Positions 63,845 to 64,000 of a stretch of 64,000 nt of DNA are shown here, one piece after another. Below the pieces are notes generated by a model. The model was not told the DNA's origin, did no database searches, and saw only the letters and a list, made by a program, of their open reading frames with translations. Origin of the DNA: Chondrilla cf. caribensis (taxonomy: Eukaryota > Porifera > Demospongiae > Chondrillida > Chondrillidae). Position numbers and translations under genes: made by a program. Positions within the stretch are counted from its first letter, which is position 1. Each line of letters starts with the position of its first letter. Location: NCBI GenBank assembly GCA_964020155.1, contig OZ026556.1:3468501-3532500 (forward strand). The letters run 5' to 3'.

Positions 63845-64000
63845 AGTTGAGACATATACAGTTAAGACGAACACCCCAAAGACAATTCCTGCTAAACACA
63901 AACCATTTTGAGCATTATGTGGTTTTCTTGTAGTAGTGTACACATAGTCTCAATAAGAAGAACATTCGATAACAAGAACTGATTTTGTGGTTCCCTTTTC
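63845..64000. mobile_element. Incomplete MITE-like repeat at the right edge
   Basis: It starts near gttgagacatatacagttaa and contains the block aataagaagaacattcgata that recurs at 59085. It is cut by the window end, so termini cannot be checked. Confidence 0.4.

Overview
This window is metazoan nuclear DNA. Genes are split by many GT-AG introns, the coding families are animal ones (a HECT E3 ligase, a WIPI/PROPPIN autophagy protein, secreted CUB proteins), and the non-coding part is packed with (TG)n microsatellites, minisatellites, MITE-like repeats and decayed non-LTR retroelements. The very large ankyrin-filamin-HECT protein, the small secreted CUB family and the retroelement type suggest an early-branching animal, plausibly a sponge; that taxonomic guess is inference. 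I see no bacterial, viral or organellar genes.

Layout. (1) 1-3241: a second, partial copy of the middle of the HECT-ligase gene, open at the left edge, whose reading frame runs into an arginine/serine-rich (RS) tail instead of continuing. (2) 3.2-5.9 kb: a gene-poor spacer with a retroelement fragment, an orphan minus-strand coding-like segment and a 120-bp MITE. (3) 5926-20795 (+): an 11-exon gene for a giant (about 3,288 aa) E3 ligase with ankyrin repeats, filamin-type repeats and a C-terminal HECT domain with catalytic Cys. The exon lengths sum to an exact multiple of three. (4) 21080-43604 (+): a 10-exon WDR45B/WIPI3 gene (340 aa by my exon model), whose start lies within a few tens of bases of the ligase gene's poly(A) signal and whose last intron is 14.4 kb of satellite-like DNA. 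(5) 47401-59440: three related small secreted CUB-domain genes in +, -, + order, sharing intron positions and phases, with a decayed retroelement carrying a restriction-like endonuclease inserted between the first and second. (6) 59.4-64 kb: mostly non-coding, with a likely first exon pair of another gene (61623 onward) and two further (TG)n tracts.

How the genes relate. The ligase would act by thioester ubiquitin transfer; the WIPI protein binds PI3P on autophagic membranes; the CUB proteins are presumably secreted. Apart from the tandem duplications I see no evidence that these genes form a pathway. Most (TG)n tracts inside genes lie in the sense strand, and several begin at or within a few bases of a 5' splice site.

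Main points of interest: the ankyrin-RS chimera at the left edge, the ankyrin-filamin-HECT architecture, the CUB gene cluster, and the arrangement of simple repeats around splice sites. Exon boundaries were read by eye from GT/AG sites, frame continuity and family resemblance; no transcript evidence or database search was available.
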